This document shows, one piece after another, positions 13,748 through 15,503 of a stretch of 15,503 bases of DNA (position 1 is the first letter of the stretch; every line of letters begins with the position of its first letter). The notes below the pieces were generated by a model. It saw only the letters and a list, made by a program, of their open reading frames with translations. It did not search any database and had not been told where the DNA came from. Location: positions 1 through 15,503 of the forward strand of contig JAJYRV010000017.1 of assembly GCA_021793935.1 (NCBI GenBank). The letters run 5' to 3'. Both the position numbers and the translations under genes were made by a program. Source of the stretch: Actinomycetes bacterium. GTDB taxonomy: Bacteria > Actinomycetota > Actinomycetes > Actinomycetales > Beutenbergiaceae.

Positions 13748-15503
13748 TCAGAGTCCGAGGTCTGCTTCGAAAGCGCCTTCCTCGATCCGGTTCTTCACCT
13801 GAGAGAGGAACCGGGAGGCGTCGGCGCCGTCCACGAGCCGGTGGTCATAGGAGATCGACAGGTAGACCATGTCGCGGATCGCGATGTTTTCGAAACCATC
13901 GGCGTCCTTAACCACCACGGGGCGGCGAACGATCGTTCCGACCCCCATGATGCCCACCTGGGGCTGCAGGAGGATCGGGGTGTCGAACAGCGCGCCCCCC
14001 GAACCGGTGTTGGTGATCGTGAAGGTGCCACCGGACAGCTCATCGGGCGTGGCCTTGTTATCCCGGGTGCGGGTCGCGAGATCGGCGATCTTCCGCGCCA
14101 GACCGGCGATGTTGAGGTCGCCCGCGTCCTTGAGCACCGGCACGACGAGTCCGCGTTCGGTGTCGACGGCGATCCCGATGTTCTCCGAGCCGTGGTAGAC
14201 GATCTCCTCGCCTTCGATGGAGGCGTTGAGTTTCGGGTAGGCCTTGAGCGCTTCCGTCGCCGCGAGGGTGAAGAAGGGCAGGTAGGTGAGGTTGACGCCT
14301 TCCCGCGCGCGGAATTCGTCCTTCGCCGAGCGGCGCAGGCGAGCCACCTTCGTCACGTCCACTTCGAGCACCGTGGTGAGCTGCGCGCTCACCTGCAGCG
14401 ATTCCACCATCCGGGCGGCGACGATCTTGCGGAGGCGGGTCATCGGCTCCCGGGTGCCGCGCAGGGGCGATACCTCGGGGGTCGTTGCAGGCTTCGCCGG
14501 AGCAGCGGCCGGGGCGGGAGCAGCGGGCGCGGCCTGCTGTTGGGCCGCTTCTGCGGCGGCAGCGGCGTCGAGCACGTCCTGCTTGCGGATCCTGCCGCCG
14601 ACGCCCGTGCCGCTGACGGCCGAGAGGTCGACGCCCTTCTCCGAGGCGAGTTTGCGCACGAGCGGGGTGACGTAGCCGCCGCCGGTCGCCGTGGCAGCCG
14701 GGGCCGGTTGTTCCTGCGCGGGTGCGGGTTCTTCCTTCGGTGCGGGTGCCGCTGGGGTTTCCTGCGCCGGGGCGGCAGGCTCAGCCGGAGCGGGTTCCTC
14801 CTTCGCCGGCTCTTCGGCCGGGGCGGGAGCAGGTGCCGGTGCGGGCTCGGCGGGAGCCTCCGGCGCCGGGGCGGCAGGGGCACCGGAGCCGACGTAGGCG
14901 AGGGTCTCGCCCACCTCGACGGTTTCGTCTTCCCCGACGACGATCTCTACCAGGGTGCCGGCGACGGGGGAGGGCACCTCGGTGTCCACCTTGTCCGTGG
15001 CGACCTCAAGGAGAGGTTCGTCCATCTCGATCTCTTCACCGATCTCCTTCAGCCACCGGGTCACGGTGCCTTCGGTGACCGACTCGCCGAGGGCAGGCAT
15101 GGTGATCGCCTCGCGATCGCCGTCGCCGGATGGGGCGGATTCCGCAGAGGCCGGTGCTTCCTGCGCGGGGGGTGCCTCCGGCGCGGGCGCCTCCTGGGCC
15201 GGGGCGGGTTCTGCAGCTGGCTCCTCCGCCTGGGCGGGGGCGCTTTCGGGTTCCTCGGCGCCGGCACCCGAGCCGTCACCGATCCGGGCGAGGTCGGTGC
15301 CGACCTCGACGGTGTCGTCCTCCTGCACGAGGATCTCCTCAAGCACCCCGGCGATGGGGGAAGGGATCTCCGTGTCGACCTTGTCGGTCGCTACCTCGAG
15401 TAAGGGTTCATCCACCTCGACCGTTTCACCCACCGACTTCAGCCAACGGGTCACGGTGCCTTCGGTGACGCTCTCACCAAGAGCGGGCATTTGCACTGAC
15501 TGT
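13748..15503 (-). CDS. sucB: Dihydrolipoamide acyltransferase (E2), actinobacterial SucB type, 5' partial
   Basis: The E2 core of the 2-oxoglutarate dehydrogenase complex, in actinobacteria often shared with pyruvate dehydrogenase. There are two lipoyl domains at about 15490-15280 and 15103-14888, each with A-T-D-K-V-D-T-E and lipoyl lysines at 15382-15380 and 14992-14990. Long Ala/Pro/Glu linkers follow each. An E3-binding domain lies at about 14677-14570 ([10 protein letters not shown], then G-R-I-R-K-Q-D-V-L). The acyltransferase domain carries D-H-R-L-V-D-G with the catalytic His at 13843-13841. This layout matches the TIGR02927 SucB_Actino family. A GTG at 15496 could be read as a start, but the frame stays open to the window edge and relatives begin several residues earlier, so the true start lies outside. 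lipB/lipA, usually nearby, are absent. Confidence 0.95.
   Translation of the reverse strand, partial: QSVQMPALGESVTEGTVTRWLKSVGETVEVDEPLLEVATDKVDTEIPSPIAGVLEEILVQEDDTVEVGTDLARIGDGSGAGAEEPESAPAQAEEPAAEPAPAQEAPAPEAPPAQEAPASAESAPSGDGDREAITMPALGESVTEGTVTRWLKEIGEEIEMDEPLLEVATDKVDTEVPSPVAGTLVEIVVGEDETVEVGETLAYVGSGAPAAPAPEAPAEPAPAPAPAPAEEPAKEEPAPAEPAAPAQETPAAPAPKEEPAPAQEQPAPAATATGGGYVTPLVRKLASEKGVDLSAVSGTGVGGRIRKQDVLDAAAAAEAAQQQAAPAAPAPAAAPAKPATTPEVSPLRGTREPMTRLRKIVAARMVESLQVSAQLTTVLEVDVTKVARLRRSAKDEFRAREGVNLTYLPFFTLAATEALKAYPKLNASIEGEEIVYHGSENIGIAVDTERGLVVPVLKDAGDLNIAGLARKIADLATRTRDNKATPDELSGGTFTITNTGSGGALFDTPILLQPQVGIMGVGTIVRRPVVVKDADGFENIAIRDMVYLSISYDHRLVDGADASRFLSQVKNRIEEGAFEADLGL

Noticed and set aside
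14500..15280. GC-rich repeated Ala/Pro/Glu-coding tracts as possible tandem DNA repeats
   Set aside because: They are the flexible linkers between SucB lipoyl, E3-binding and catalytic domains, with irregular codon repeats rather than an independent repeat array.
13715..15403. 562-codon open frame on the plus strand antisense to sucB
   Set aside because: It mirrors the sucB coding frame; its long G/R-rich, low-complexity product reflects the Ala/Pro-rich linkers read backwards. sucB has clear domains and catalytic motifs on the other strand.

Overview
The window reads as chromosomal DNA from a high-GC Actinomycetota, tentatively an Actinomycetales lineage. The coding DNA is very GC-rich, starts are often GTG or TTG, and several genes have a -10-like hexamer right against the start codon with no Shine-Dalgarno (leaderless style). 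Gene content is typical of the phylum: an actinobacterial-type SucB, polyphosphate glucokinase, DUF4191, a SPOR-type small protein and a Streptomyces-like RNase P RNA. Gene order partly recalls the Mycobacterium tuberculosis Rv2215-Rv2230 neighbourhood (dlaT, TIGR01777 epimerase, lipB, lipA, DUF4191, glnA, panB, zinc-ribbon protein, NIF3), but lipB, lipA and glnA are not here.

Left part (1-4365): the tail of a KstD/FrdA-like flavoprotein, a TetR-family regulator, then a compact plus-strand cluster of ddh (meso-diaminopimelate dehydrogenase), a NIF3/DUF34 metal-binding protein and a coiled-coil 'zinc ribbon' protein that has lost all four zinc-ligand cysteines. It meets the convergent yaaA gene with a 4-bp overlap of stop codons.

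Middle (4355-6934): rnpB, whose 3' end is duplicated as a perfect 24-bp direct repeat 1.1 kb downstream. Between the repeats lies a lower-GC remnant of an integrative element: the C-terminal third of a tyrosine integrase, two small minus-strand ORFs, and two clusters of a GTCCGCA heptamer at 11-bp spacing that look like integrase arm sites. The downstream repeat contains the stop codon of ppgK, so before insertion rnpB and ppgK met tail to tail at this point. A divergent small SPOR-type gene and hrpB (DEAH helicase) follow.

Right part (6937-15503): hrpB converges on a DUF4191-panB operon, with both stop codons in the base of one hairpin. A divergent plus-strand pair follows: a 99-aa protein that looks like a shrunken, inactivated histidine phosphatase, and a 444-aa single-pass membrane protein with a degenerate kinase domain. 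This pair converges, with a 43-bp overlap, on a TIGR01777 epimerase gene. A strong intrinsic terminator then separates that gene from sucB, which runs off the right edge.

Most of the window is housekeeping metabolism. The unusual parts are the rnpB/ppgK integration scar with its arm sites, the cysteine-free zinc ribbon, and the degenerate kinase/phosphatase-like pair lying where relatives carry lipB-lipA.
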